NCBI GenBank assembly: GCA_947311535.1
Contig: CAMZLP010000057.1
Coordinates: forward strand, 1 to 46,069
Origin: an uncultured Deinococcota bacterium
Lineage (GTDB): Bacteria; Deinococcota; Deinococci; Deinococcales; Trueperaceae
Direction: 5' to 3'
Length of the DNA stretch: 46,069 bases
Positions 1-8,313 of the stretch are shown here, piece by piece; the stretch's first letter is position 1; each line of letters starts with the position of its first letter. Position numbers and translations under genes: made by a program. The notes under the pieces were generated by a model. That model was not told the DNA's origin and ran no database searches. It saw nothing but the letters and a program-made list of their open reading frames with translations.

Positions 1-494
1 AATGATTCATCTAATGGCAAGTCTTCATTGTGCATTACCCCAACTCCTGCATCTAAAACAGCCTGAGCAGTAACCTTAGCATCAGCCAATGAGTGCATTT
101 TGTAATTGCCGCATTGATAGATATTAAGCTCAGGGATATCATCTTCAGAGGGTACTTTTAGGATATCTTCCATGCTCTTTTCCCAAGCTTTGGCAACATC
201 TTTTTCATCTGGTCTGCCTAACAAACTCATATAAAAGCCAGTACGGCAACCCATTGGTGAAATATCAATTATTTCTACGGTATCACCGTTTAAGTGCTCA
301 CGCATGAAACCTGCATAGAGATGCTCGAGCGTATGTATCCCTCTACCACTAAGAGCCCCTTTGTTGGGAGCAATGAATCTCAAGTCAAAAATAGTAATAT
401 CATCGCCTGACTTACTCGTCATAGTTTTGGCTTGTCTCACGGCTGGTGCAGTCATTTGGGTGTGATCTACTTTAAAGCTATCTAATAATGGCAT
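1..494 (-). CDS. luxS: S-ribosylhomocysteine lyase LuxS (3' end cut by window edge)
   Basis: Cleaves S-ribosylhomocysteine to homocysteine and DPD, the AI-2 precursor, in the activated methyl cycle. I translated the minus strand: 164 codons from ATG at 494 ([10 protein letters not shown]) run off the left edge with no stop. The zinc motif HTLEH is at residues 54-58, the catalytic-type Cys83 is in GCRTGFY, and the third zinc ligand Cys128 is in CGNY. The family is usually 155-170 residues, so only the last few are missing. A Shine-Dalgarno AAGGAG precedes the start. Divergent from the class V aminotransferase gene. A GCTCGAGC palindrome lies inside at 323. Confidence 0.97.
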   Translation of the reverse strand, partial: MPLLDSFKVDHTQMTAPAVRQAKTMTSKSGDDITIFDLRFIAPNKGALSGRGIHTLEHLYAGFMREHLNGDTVEIIDISPMGCRTGFYMSLLGRPDEKDVAKAWEKSMEDILKVPSEDDIPELNIYQCGNYKMHSLADAKVTAQAVLDAGVGVMHNEDLPLDES

Positions 495-532
495 TTTTTC
501 TCCTTTGGCTAGCAAAAACTGCTAATGTAATT

Positions 533-561
533 ATTATAGGTTTTCTAAAAAGCTAAAACAA
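533..561 (-). promoter_or_regulatory. sigma70-like promoter of luxS
   Basis: On the minus strand, TTGTTT (556-561) and TATAAT (533-538) are separated by exactly 17 bp. Transcription would start near 526, giving a leader of about 30 nt that contains the luxS Shine-Dalgarno. It is back to back with the plus-strand -10 box at 564-569. Confidence 0.7.
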
Positions 562-563
562 GT

Positions 564-575
564 TATACTAGCCTG
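564..575 (+). promoter_or_regulatory. -10 box for a leaderless GTG start
   Basis: TATACT (564-569) is followed by 5 nt and then the GTG start codon at 575. There is no Shine-Dalgarno. With the usual 6-7 nt spacing from a -10 box, the transcript would begin at or just at the start codon, so the mRNA looks leaderless. Confidence 0.5.
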
Positions 576-1729
576 TGTTAATAACAAAAGCCGATTTTCT
601 TTTAAAGCCTGAAATCACCTTCTTGAACCACGGCTCCTATGGTGCAACTCCTAAAAAAGTATTTGATGTTTATCAGACTTGGCAATTACGCCTAGAACGT
701 CAGCCTGTAGAATTTATAGCTCGAGCCTATCCAAATTTAATCTCTCAGGCAAGGCAGTCCTTGGCTAGCTATCTCAATACCAATAAAGACGACTTAGTCT
801 ATATTCAAAGCCCAACTTATGGCGTGAACTTGGTAATTCATTCTTTAAAACTAAAAGAAAATGATGAGGTTTTAGTATCTAACCATGAATACGGAGCTTG
901 CTTAAACAGTTGGGAATATTACAGCCAAAAAAAGGGCTATAAAATTATAGAACAAGAAATATCTTGGCCAGTAACAAGCAGCAAACAGATTTTAGAAGAC
1001 TTTTGGCAAGGTGTAAATGAAAATACCAAAGTAATTTTTATCAGCCATATTTGCTCGGCAACTGCCTTAAGCATGCCAGTAGAGGCAATTGTAAAGCGAG
1101 CCAGAGCAGCAGGCATTATGACATTTATAGATGGTGCTCATGCCCCTGGGCAAATAGACTTAGACTTGGCAAATTTAGGAGCGGACTTTTATGTAGGGGC
1201 TTGCCATAAATGGCTATGTGCTCCCAAAGGCAGCTCTTTTTTATATGTACGACCCAATATGCAAGAACTCATTGAACCACTGATAGTGAGTTGGGGTTGG
1301 GGTAACCACCGCAGAATGGACTATGGCTCGAGCATGCTCAATAATACTCAATACACCGGCACTAGGGATTTTTCTGAATATTTGGCAGTTAGTGCAGCAA
1401 TTGACTTTCAAAATGAAAATAATTGGCCAGAGATTAGAAATAATTGCACTGCATTGCTCGATGATACTTTGGACCGTGCTAATCAGCTAAAAAATATCAG
1501 TCGGGTTTATCCAAAAAATAAAAACTTGTATCAACAAATGGGTTTATTAGAAATAAATAAAGATATTAATGTTGACGAAATAAAAGAAAAACTCTATCAG
1601 GATTATAATATTGAAGTACCAGTTCATGAATGGAACGGCCACAATTTTATACGAATTTCGATACAGGCCTATAATACCCAAGAAGATTGTGACAATTTTA
1701 TTTCAGCCTTAGCTGAGTTAACTAACTGA
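575..1729 (+). CDS. Class V PLP-dependent aminotransferase (isopenicillin N epimerase / EgtE-like)
   Basis: A fold-type I PLP enzyme of 384 residues. The N-terminal LNHGSYG (17-23) is typical of the isopenicillin-N-epimerase/EgtE branch of class V aminotransferases. DGAHAPGQ (187-194) carries the Asp that contacts the pyridine nitrogen, and HKW (211-213) contains the likely Schiff-base Lys212. The branch includes epimerases, cysteine-desulfurase-like lyases and hercynylcysteine sulfoxide lyases. No ergothioneine genes (egtB, egtD) lie nearby, so the substrate is unknown. The start is GTG, apparently leaderless. pdxH, which makes the PLP cofactor, follows 64 bp downstream with its own -10 box. 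A GCTCGAGC palindrome is at 719 and another at 1326. Confidence 0.85.
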   Translation: MLITKADFLLKPEITFLNHGSYGATPKKVFDVYQTWQLRLERQPVEFIARAYPNLISQARQSLASYLNTNKDDLVYIQSPTYGVNLVIHSLKLKENDEVLVSNHEYGACLNSWEYYSQKKGYKIIEQEISWPVTSSKQILEDFWQGVNENTKVIFISHICSATALSMPVEAIVKRARAAGIMTFIDGAHAPGQIDLDLANLGADFYVGACHKWLCAPKGSSFLYVRPNMQELIEPLIVSWGWGNHRRMDYGSSMLNNTQYTGTRDFSEYLAVSAAIDFQNENNWPEIRNNCTALLDDTLDRANQLKNISRVYPKNKNLYQQMGLLEINKDINVDEIKEKLYQDYNIEVPVHEWNGHNFIRISIQAYNTQEDCDNFISALAELTN

Positions 1730-1781
1730 ATACTACTGGCAAAATGCAATCTTAAACAAGTTTTTTGCTTAGTCAAAAAGC

Positions 1782-1794
1782 TAGAATATAATTA
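1782..1794 (+). promoter_or_regulatory. -10 box for leaderless pdxH
   Basis: TAGAAT (1782-1787) lies 6 nt before the ATG at 1794, overlapping a second match, TATAAT (1787-1792). No Shine-Dalgarno is present and no clear -35 element is seen. Confidence 0.5.
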
Positions 1795-2435
1795 TGAACT
1801 TATCAGATTTACGAAAAGAATATACTCGAGCTGGTATCTCGAAAAAGAATTTAGCCCCTAACCCATTTAAACAGTTTGAAATATGGTTTCAGCAGGCAGT
1901 TGATGGGGATTTGCTCGAGCCTAACGCCATGACTCTCTCTACCGTAGGCCCCGATAATATCCCAAGCGCCCGAGTTGTTTTGCTAAAAGTATTTGACAAT
2001 AATGGTTTTGTGTTTTTTACCAACTACAGCAGCAAAAAAGCCAAAGATATCGCCCAAAACCCAAATGTCGCTCTTCATTTTTATTGGCCAGCCTTTGAAA
2101 GACAATTACGCATTAATGGCATTGCCAAAAAAATAACTGCCAAAGAAAGCTTTGACTACTACAAAACCCGCCCCCGCGGCAGCCAGTTAGGTGCTTGGAT
2201 TTCTGAGCAAAGCTCGGTTATATCTTCACGTAAACTATTAGAAATGCAATTTGGCAAAATCATGGAGAAATTTGCCAAGGGTCAAATCCCCTTACCAGAT
2301 TTTTGGGGTGGATACCGAATAAAGCCAAGCAGTTTTGAATTTTGGCAAGGCCGAGAAAACCGCTTACACGACAGAATCTCTTATAATTTAATTGGCGATA
2401 ATAATAATTGGCAAAAGAATAGGCTAGCACCATAA
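1794..2435 (+). CDS. pdxH: Pyridoxamine 5'-phosphate oxidase
   Basis: FMN-dependent oxidase that converts pyridoxamine or pyridoxine 5'-phosphate to PLP, in vitamin B6 synthesis and salvage. At 213 residues it is full length for the family. RVVLLK (60-65) matches the FMN-phosphate-binding strand, YYKTRPRGSQLGAW (122-135) is a family signature, and the PLP-site motif RLHDR (190-194) and the conserved C-terminal RLAP end are present. Its TAA stop overlaps the ATG of the next gene (TAATG), so the downstream VOC gene is probably translationally coupled. The class V PLP enzyme upstream is a plausible consumer of the product. Confidence 0.96.
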   Translation: MNLSDLRKEYTRAGISKKNLAPNPFKQFEIWFQQAVDGDLLEPNAMTLSTVGPDNIPSARVVLLKVFDNNGFVFFTNYSSKKAKDIAQNPNVALHFYWPAFERQLRINGIAKKITAKESFDYYKTRPRGSQLGAWISEQSSVISSRKLLEMQFGKIMEKFAKGQIPLPDFWGGYRIKPSSFEFWQGRENRLHDRISYNLIGDNNNWQKNRLAP

Positions 2436-2896
2436 TGGCAACAAGATTTGCCCATAGCAATATCATTGCCAAAGATTGGCGTAAACTTGCAGCATTTTAT
2501 ACAGAAGTTTTTGATTGTGTTTACCAACCGCCAGAAAGAAACCAATCAGGTCAATGGTTAGAAGATGCCACCAATGTCAAAAATGCAGAATTACAAGGTG
2601 TTCATCTATTATTACCCGGACATGGCAAAAACGGCCCCACCTTAGAAATATTCAGCTATAAAAATAGCATAGCTGGCCCTGAGAGCGTAGCAAACCTCAC
2701 AGGTTTTGGTCATATTGCCTTTGAAGTGGATGATGTCACAGCCAGTTTGCGAAAAATTATTAGTTATGGTGGTAGCAACTTGGGTAAGATAGTAAGCAAG
2801 CAAATCCAAGGAGCTGGGCTAATTGTTTTCACTTATGCCAAAGATCCCGAAGGGAATATAATTGAATTACAAAATTGGACAAAACACCCTGCTTAA
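2435..2896 (+). CDS. Glyoxalase / VOC superfamily protein
   Basis: A single-module vicinal-oxygen-chelate protein of 153 residues. The N-terminus (FAHSNIIAKDWRKLAAFY) and the C-terminal half (GHIAFEVDDV near 90-100; KDPEGNIIELQNW near 135-148) have the paired beta-alpha-beta-beta-beta pattern with candidate metal ligands His6, His92 and Glu144. This is the layout of lactoylglutathione lyase-like and dioxygenase-like proteins, but the substrate cannot be read from sequence. It overlaps the pdxH stop by one base and the next gene's start by 35 nt. Confidence 0.85.
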   Translation: MATRFAHSNIIAKDWRKLAAFYTEVFDCVYQPPERNQSGQWLEDATNVKNAELQGVHLLLPGHGKNGPTLEIFSYKNSIAGPESVANLTGFGHIAFEVDDVTASLRKIISYGGSNLGKIVSKQIQGAGLIVFTYAKDPEGNIIELQNWTKHPA

Positions 2897-3536
2897 CCAA
2901 TATTTTTACGAAGATAGAGTACCCGCTTTTTTTATGGACATACTCTGGGCCAAAGGCTGGCGGCATTTTGGCAGCTATTTTTATAGATATTCACATCTAC
3001 CCAAAAATGACGTAATTTATTCTGTTTTATCTTTGCGAATAAAACTATCTGAGTTTAAGGCATCTAAAAGCCAAAAACGAGTAATAAACAAAAATAAAGA
3101 CTTAGAAGTTATTTTTAAACCAGCTTTTGTAAACCAAGAAGTAAAAGATTTGTTTGAAAGGCATAAACAAAAATTCAAAGAAAACGTGCCAGACAGCATC
3201 TATGTATTTGTCTCTAAAAAGCCTGCTAGCATTCCTTGTGAGTGCCAGAGTTTATGTATTTATAAAAAAGGTAAATTAATAGCCATTAGCTATTTAGACA
3301 TTGGCGAAACATCAAGCTCGAGCATATACCAGTGTTATGACCCTAACGAGGCCAAACGCAGCTTGGGTGTATTTATGATATTAGAATCAATTAGGCATTC
3401 TAAGGAGCTAAATAAAGACTTTTATTACCCAGGTTACGCTTATAAAGAAGCATCTCATTATGATTATAAAAAACGTTTTGCTGCCATAGAATATTATGAT
3501 TGGGAATCAGATTGGCTGCCGCTTCCAAAATCCTAA
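2862..3536 (+). CDS. Arginyl-tRNA-protein transferase-like protein (C-terminal domain only)
   Basis: 224 residues resembling the C-terminal catalytic half of ATE/Bpt aminoacyl-tRNA-protein transferases, which add an amino acid to protein N-termini for N-degron degradation. Supporting stretches are PECQSLCIYKKGKLIAISYL-like positions 124-145, SIYQCYDP (near 153-160) and the C-terminal YPGYAYKEASHYDYKKRF region (near 193-210). The Cys-rich N-terminal ATE domain is absent. The TTG start at 2862 is chosen because GAAGGG lies 6 nt upstream; it overlaps the VOC gene by 35 nt. No ATG fits before the conserved YFYEDR stretch. The family call is moderate and the donor amino acid is unknown. Confidence 0.6.
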   Translation: MNYKIGQNTLLNQYFYEDRVPAFFMDILWAKGWRHFGSYFYRYSHLPKNDVIYSVLSLRIKLSEFKASKSQKRVINKNKDLEVIFKPAFVNQEVKDLFERHKQKFKENVPDSIYVFVSKKPASIPCECQSLCIYKKGKLIAISYLDIGETSSSSIYQCYDPNEAKRSLGVFMILESIRHSKELNKDFYYPGYAYKEASHYDYKKRFAAIEYYDWESDWLPLPKS

Positions 3537-3597
3537 TAAGCCACAAAAGGGATTAAACCCCAATCTCCAAGTCACTCATACAAAATCACAGCAATGC

Positions 3598-3611
3598 TAA
3601 ACTGTAAAATA
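3598..3611 (+). promoter_or_regulatory. -10 box for leaderless mqnC
   Basis: TAAACT (3598-3603) is 7 nt from the ATG at 3611, with no Shine-Dalgarno between them. The identical arrangement TAAACT-N7-ATG occurs before the M23 peptidase gene at 7269-7282. Confidence 0.5.
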
Positions 3612-4684
3612 TGGATTTAGAAAAAATCGCCTCTGGTGCACGGCTTAGCGTAGTAGACGCAATTAAACTTTATGAATTACCACTTTTTAGCTTGGCTGCC
3701 CTAGCTGACCAAGTTCGCAGACAAAGAACAGAGCCAGAAGTAGTTAGCTATTTGATTGATAGGAATATAAATTATTCCAATATTTGTAATGTTGCTTGTG
3801 CTTTTTGTGGGTTTTATCGCACTCGTAAGCAAGACGATTCATACAGCTTGAGCTATGCAGAAATTAGCCAGAAGATATATGAGCTCGAGCAGGTCGGGGG
3901 TACACGCATACTAATGCAGGGTGGCGTAAATCCATATCTTGATTACAGTTGGTACTTAGAGCTAATGACTCACATCAAAGAAAATCACCCCACAATTCGA
4001 ATAGAAGCCTTTAGCCCCGAAGAAATTAAAGGGCTAGCCAAACTAACTGGCAAAACTAGCCTAACGGTATTAAAAGATTTACAAGCCGCTGGCTTAGACG
4101 GCTTACCCGGTGGTGGCGGCGAAATGCTAGTAGATAACATTCGCAAAGCCAAACATATCTCCCCCGCTCGTATCAGCACAGCTGAATGGCTGCATATAAT
4201 GAGTGAAGCACAGTCTTTGGGGCTTTACACAACTGCCACTATGGTAATTGGCTTTGGCGAAACTCCTGCTCAACGGGTAGAGCATTTTTTGCGTATCCGC
4301 GAGCTACAAGACCAATCTTTATCTAAATACAATAATGCCTTTAGTGCTTTTATTAGCTGGACCTTGCAAACCCAAGGTGTTCGGATTGAAGGCAAAGTAC
4401 CGCAAGCAAGCCCTCATGAATACTTGCAAAATTTGGCAGTCAGCCGCATATTTTTAGATAATATCAACAACTTTCAGGCGAGTTGGCCAACTATGGGTCA
4501 CAAAATTGCCCAAACTGCCTTGCACTTTGGTGCCAATGATTATGGTTCAACTATGTTAGAGGAGAATGTTGTCTCTCAGGCAGGTGCCAAGCACAATAAC
4601 ACCGCCGAAAAAGAAATTATTCGACAAATTAAAGACGCTGGCTACACCGCTAAGCAACGTGACAGCTTATATAATTTTATCTAA
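3611..4684 (+). CDS. mqnC: Cyclic dehypoxanthinyl futalosine synthase MqnC (radical SAM)
   Basis: A radical SAM enzyme that cyclises dehypoxanthine futalosine in the futalosine route to menaquinone. The 357 residues include the [4Fe-4S] motif CX3CX2C at Cys59, Cys63 and Cys66, then GGTRILMQGGVNP (96-108) and the family marker GLPGGGGEMLVD (163-174). FISWTLQTQG (near 249-258) and the C-terminal NDYGSTMLEENVVSQAG fit MqnC rather than MqnE. Other futalosine genes are not in the window. A 46-bp degraded copy of its 3' end lies 140 bp downstream. Apparently leaderless. Confidence 0.95.
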   Translation: MDLEKIASGARLSVVDAIKLYELPLFSLAALADQVRRQRTEPEVVSYLIDRNINYSNICNVACAFCGFYRTRKQDDSYSLSYAEISQKIYELEQVGGTRILMQGGVNPYLDYSWYLELMTHIKENHPTIRIEAFSPEEIKGLAKLTGKTSLTVLKDLQAAGLDGLPGGGGEMLVDNIRKAKHISPARISTAEWLHIMSEAQSLGLYTTATMVIGFGETPAQRVEHFLRIRELQDQSLSKYNNAFSAFISWTLQTQGVRIEGKVPQASPHEYLQNLAVSRIFLDNINNFQASWPTMGHKIAQTALHFGANDYGSTMLEENVVSQAGAKHNNTAEKEIIRQIKDAGYTAKQRDSLYNFI

Positions 4685-4776
4685 CTAAGGACAGTTAAAA
4701 TCAAAAAATGAATACTAGGCTCAAAAAATAGTTCTAAGCTACTATAGATTTTATACTCCCAAGCTAGCTGCCTATT

Positions 4777-4822
4777 ACAATAACACTGCCAAAAAAGAAA
4801 TTATTCGGTAATTTAGAGATGC
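4777..4822 (+). pseudogene. Decayed duplicate of the mqnC 3' end
   Basis: Positions 4777-4822 align without gaps to mqnC positions 4593-4638 with 39 of 46 bases identical by hand count. In the mqnC frame the copy reads NNTAKKEIIR and then TAA where mqnC has CAA, so it cannot be functional. Weaker similarity may extend upstream toward 4720. This is best explained as the remnant of a second mqnC-like gene or of a tandem duplication. Confidence 0.7.
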
Positions 4823-4936
4823 CTGCAATTTCAAATTTCCGTTTGGAGCAAGCCCTAGCCCGCCCTACTAAGGCAGCCCTAGTGGGTAAATAATAGAAAA
4901 TAGCAAATTATACACACATTTATTCTAAAAACATGC

Positions 4937-4955
4937 TAAAATCACAATTAATTAA
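4937..4955 (+). promoter_or_regulatory. -10 box close upstream of the CBS/CorC gene
   Basis: TAAAAT (4937-4942), preceded by TGC, is 12 nt from the ATG at 4955. The implied 5' leader is only about 5-6 nt and contains no Shine-Dalgarno, so the mRNA is nearly leaderless. Confidence 0.4.
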
Positions 4956-6379
4956 TGAAAGAACCTCCTGAACCTCCGAGTTATTTTAAATATTTTGCAT
5001 TTCCTACGATAGTTTTTTGGCTATTATTATCTAATATTGCCTTAGCTCAAGAAAGCTTAAAACCAACTCCCTATCTACAAACAAGCATTATTTTGGTGGT
5101 ATTACTAATAATATCTGGGCTTGTATCTGGTGCCGAGACAGCGCTTACTGCAATTGGTTCTTGGAAAATAAAGCATTTGCAAGAAGAAGGCGAAGATCCA
5201 AATGGGATATTTGCTCTATTAGAGAGTGACCGAACCAGATTTATAACTACCTTGCTAATTGCTAATAACTTAGTAAATATTGCTGCCACTGCCATTGTCA
5301 CTCGTTTGACAATTCAAATAGCCCAAGCATCTGGTTTTAGCGAGTCTTTGGCTTTGGGTTATGCAACTGGGCTTATGACATTTTTGATTTTAATATTTGG
5401 TGAAATCACCCCAAAATCTTTTGCTGTACACAATTCTATTGCCTATGCCAAATTCATTATCAGGCCGGTGCATTTTTTATCGCTGATTTTGTATCCGATA
5501 GGTAAATTTTTTAGCCTGATTACTGGAGTAATTTTACAACTGTTTAAAATTGAAACTAATATTAACCCACTTATTACCGAAAATGAACTGCGCCTAATGC
5601 TACGCAGTGCAGAAGAGCACGGTGTAATAGAAGAGCATGAAGAAGAAATGATCAAAGGGGTAATTGATTTAGAAGAGACGGTAGTCAGAGAAGTTATGAC
5701 TCCAAGGGTTGATATGGTGACGGTTGCTGATACTGATAGTTTGATGGATATGCTCGAGCTTTGCCAAAGTAGCCACTACAGCCGCTTACCTGTCCATCAA
5801 GAAACCGTAGATGATATAAAAGGCATTGTTTATTCTCGCATGCTACTTGACTACGTAAACAACCCTAAGGCCTTAAAAGAGACCACAGTAAAAGACATAA
5901 TGCTCACTCCCGAATACGTACCTGAAACTTTAAGCATCTTGCAGCTAATGCGAAATATGCGTAACCGAAAAAACCACATGGCCATTGTAGTTGACGAGTT
6001 TGGTGGAACCTCGGGGCTAATTACCTTAGAAGATATAATTGAAGAAATAACTGGCGAAATCTATGATGAAACTGACCCCGTAGAAAAAGAAGAATTAAGA
6101 GATTTGGGTGATGGTAAATTTATTATGCAAGCAACTATCAATATTGACGAAGTTGCCGAAGAATTAGCATTGACTATTGAAGACGAGGGTGAATATGACA
6201 CCTTGGGCGGTTTTTTAACTAGTTTGTTTAGTTATATTCCCAAAACTGGTGAGTCGCTGGTTTATCAAGATGCTGAGTTTTATATTACTAATTCTGATGA
6301 ACGCCGAATAATAGAGGTACGGGCAGAAATAAGTAAAAAGCCCGAAGAAGATGAACTAGTAGTAAATAGTTCAGAATGA
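4955..6379 (+). CDS. CNNM/CorC-family membrane protein with CBS domains
   Basis: A 474-residue hemolysin-C/CorC family protein, a group linked to magnesium and cobalt transport or resistance. An N-terminal hydrophobic segment (about 11-32) is followed by a DUF21/CNNM membrane domain (about 38-215) with VSGAETALTAIG and FGEITPKSFA motifs. A CBS pair follows (about 230-365: VREVMTPRVDMVTV, GGTSGLITLEDIIEEI), then a CorC_HlyC C-terminal domain (about 380-460). The layout is complete. It overlaps the sirtuin gene by 4 nt (ATGA), so the two are co-transcribed. A GCTCGAGC palindrome is at 5752, read as Leu-Glu. Confidence 0.92.
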   Translation: MKEPPEPPSYFKYFAFPTIVFWLLLSNIALAQESLKPTPYLQTSIILVVLLIISGLVSGAETALTAIGSWKIKHLQEEGEDPNGIFALLESDRTRFITTLLIANNLVNIAATAIVTRLTIQIAQASGFSESLALGYATGLMTFLILIFGEITPKSFAVHNSIAYAKFIIRPVHFLSLILYPIGKFFSLITGVILQLFKIETNINPLITENELRLMLRSAEEHGVIEEHEEEMIKGVIDLEETVVREVMTPRVDMVTVADTDSLMDMLELCQSSHYSRLPVHQETVDDIKGIVYSRMLLDYVNNPKALKETTVKDIMLTPEYVPETLSILQLMRNMRNRKNHMAIVVDEFGGTSGLITLEDIIEEITGEIYDETDPVEKEELRDLGDGKFIMQATINIDEVAEELALTIEDEGEYDTLGGFLTSLFSYIPKTGESLVYQDAEFYITNSDERRIIEVRAEISKKPEEDELVVNSSE

Positions 6380-7068
6380 ATGTATATAGCTTTAAAGATA
6401 TTGCAGTTCTAACAGGTGCAGGCATTAGTACCGAAAGTAGCATTGCAAGCTTTAGAGGTCAAAATGGTTTATGGAAAAACTATCGACCCGAAGAATTAGC
6501 AACGCCTCAAGCCTTTGCCAAAAACCCCGAGCTAGTTTGGGAATGGTATGCCCTGCGTATTAATACTGTTTTAAAAGCAAAGCCTAATAAAGCCCATTAT
6601 TTATTAGCAGATTTGGAAAAAACAAGAAAACTAACCATAGCCAGCCAAAATGTTGACCAATTACATCAAAGAGCTGGTAGCAAAAATGTGCTCGAGCTTC
6701 ATGGAAATATTAGCCATAGTCGCTGCTTGCAATGTGCTAATTTAGATAAATTAAAAATAGATTTTAAACATCCACCAAAATGCTCAAAATGTAATGAAAA
6801 TACTAGGCCAAACGTAGTTTGGTTTGGTGAAAGCCTACCCCAAAATACCTTTCAAAAAGCAATACAAGCCTTTCAAAATTGTGATCTAGCAATGGTAATT
6901 GGTACATCAGGTGTAGTTGAACCAGCTGCTAGTTTGGCTAATCTAGCTAAGTCTAAAGGGGCTTTTGTTTTAGAGATAAATCCAGAGCTCACTCCGATTA
7001 GCCAGATTGCAAATTTATCGATAAGAGATATTGCTAGTACTGGCTTAGATAATTTGATAAATAATTGA
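6376..7068 (+). CDS. cobB: NAD-dependent protein deacylase, sirtuin family
   Basis: A sirtuin of 230 residues that removes acyl groups from lysine using NAD. GAGISTESSIASFRG (14-28) is the NAD-binding loop, QNVDQLH (91-97) follows, and His109 in ELHG is the catalytic base. A zinc ribbon has Cys117, Cys120, Cys136 and Cys139. Tyr58 and Arg61 (YALR) match the pair that favours succinyl or malonyl lysine in SIRT5 and E. coli CobB, so desuccinylase activity is inferred. The usual SGIP of the NAD loop is SSIA here. Its ATG overlaps the stop of the CBS/CorC gene. It shares the window with three multi-domain acetyltransferases but not their operon. Confidence 0.93.
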   Translation: MNVYSFKDIAVLTGAGISTESSIASFRGQNGLWKNYRPEELATPQAFAKNPELVWEWYALRINTVLKAKPNKAHYLLADLEKTRKLTIASQNVDQLHQRAGSKNVLELHGNISHSRCLQCANLDKLKIDFKHPPKCSKCNENTRPNVVWFGESLPQNTFQKAIQAFQNCDLAMVIGTSGVVEPAASLANLAKSKGAFVLEINPELTPISQIANLSIRDIASTGLDNLINN

Positions 7069-7268
7069 AGCGAATGTTATTAAAATAAACTAAATTTTCT
7101 CCTTTATCCCTTCTCCTTTCCCTTAATTTGATAAAGGACATCTTTCTTGAGTTTGTTATTATGCATCAAAAATAATAAAAGCTATCAAATTAACTTAGCT
7201 AAAATATCTAGGCTCGAGCAATTAAGAATTGTTAACCAAATAATTAAGATAACGATTCACAACTGCCT

Positions 7269-7282
7269 TAAACTTATATTCA
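7269..7282 (+). promoter_or_regulatory. -10 box for the leaderless M23 peptidase gene
   Basis: TAAACT (7269-7274) is 7 nt from the ATG at 7282. No Shine-Dalgarno lies between them. Together with the signal peptide that begins exactly at this ATG, it argues against the longer open frame that begins at 7147. Confidence 0.5.
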
Positions 7283-8307
7283 TGAAGCAAATCACTTTAT
7301 TTACCATCTTTTTGTTAGTACTATCTTATTCACAATCACAAGCATTTTTATCTAGCCCTTTTAGGGGCGATTACAGCTTGCTAGCAACTTTTGACCATGA
7401 GTATCCTATTTATAATCCAGACAGCCAAGGCGCTATCCTGAGCTACTGGGGTGAGCAAATCATGCTAGCTTATGACGGGCACAAAGGCTATGACTGGGCT
7501 TTGCCAAATGGCACAGCTATTTATGCTGCGGCTACTGGCATAGTTACATTTGCAGGCAGTACAAAAGCAACAATTTGCCCAAGCGAAAATAGACGAATTG
7601 CAGGTGGGGTATTAATAGAAATAGAGCACAGCATAAATAATACTGAATATTTAACAAGCTATTTACATTTAGAGAGGGTTTTGGTAACTGAGGGAGCTAG
7701 AGTTAGTAAGGGGCAAATTATAGGTTATTCTGGGCAAACTGGTACTTGTGTAGGACCACATTTACACTTTGAAACAGATAAGCTAGTTAGCGGACGCTGG
7801 ATAGCCGTTGACCCCTATGGTTGGCAAGCTAGTTTTAACGATCCTTGGCAACTTCACCCCGAAGGCACAGCCAGCTCTAATTTATGGCAACAAGACCAGG
7901 CTCCTAAGCTTTATAGAGAATCCAAATACAATATAAATCAATACAATATCCCAATTGTTGTCAAAAAGATTCGTTCGATTGGAGTATTTGATAATCTATA
8001 TCCCAATAATGAATTTTTTGAAATAGAAATACCTAGTAAATACCGCAGGTCATTTGTTGATTTAACTGGCTATTCTATTAATAATAATTTTGGAGAGCTT
8101 TTTAGGTTTAATGATGGGGCTAGGCTCGAGTCAAATCAAACTTTACGTATCTACTCGGGCTATGGCAATAATAATGGCAATACTTTATATTGGAATAGCC
8201 CCAAAGAACTTTGGGGCAACAGTGGATTTTGTCTAACTATTAGGGATAATTTCCAGCAGGTAATTGGCACCTATAGGCACAAAATGCCTAAAACTGCTTG
8301 TAATTAA
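7282..8307 (+). CDS. Secreted M23 metallopeptidase with C-terminal lamin-tail-like domain
   Basis: Predicted exported peptidoglycan hydrolase of the LytM/M23 type, 341 residues. The start at 7282 gives a clean signal peptide (MKQITLFTIFLLVLSYSQSQA). The M23 domain (about 50-175) has HKGYDW (His67, Asp71), SYLHL (His129) and HLHF (His160, His162), the expected zinc and catalytic residues. The remaining C-terminal part (about 235-341) has NEFFEIE, VDLTGYSI, GARLESNQTLRIYSG, LYWNSP and GFCLTIRD, which fit a lamin-tail (LTD) immunoglobulin-like domain. That domain probably anchors or binds at the surface. Two GCTCGAGC-type sites are near: an exact copy at 7212, just upstream, and a variant near 8124. 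Confidence 0.85.
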   Translation: MKQITLFTIFLLVLSYSQSQAFLSSPFRGDYSLLATFDHEYPIYNPDSQGAILSYWGEQIMLAYDGHKGYDWALPNGTAIYAAATGIVTFAGSTKATICPSENRRIAGGVLIEIEHSINNTEYLTSYLHLERVLVTEGARVSKGQIIGYSGQTGTCVGPHLHFETDKLVSGRWIAVDPYGWQASFNDPWQLHPEGTASSNLWQQDQAPKLYRESKYNINQYNIPIVVKKIRSIGVFDNLYPNNEFFEIEIPSKYRRSFVDLTGYSINNNFGELFRFNDGARLESNQTLRIYSGYGNNNGNTLYWNSPKELWGNSGFCLTIRDNFQQVIGTYRHKMPKTACN

Positions 8308-8313
8308 ATTAAT

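Noticed and set aside
4855-4892. Imperfect GC-rich hairpin before the CBS/CorC gene
   Set aside because: The stem has a bulge and a mismatch and no T-run; not enough to call a terminator or riboswitch.
7147-7281. N-terminal 45 residues of the longest frame of the M23 peptidase
   Set aside because: A signal peptide starts exactly at the internal ATG 7282, which also has a -10 box 7 nt upstream; the longer form would bury the signal peptide.
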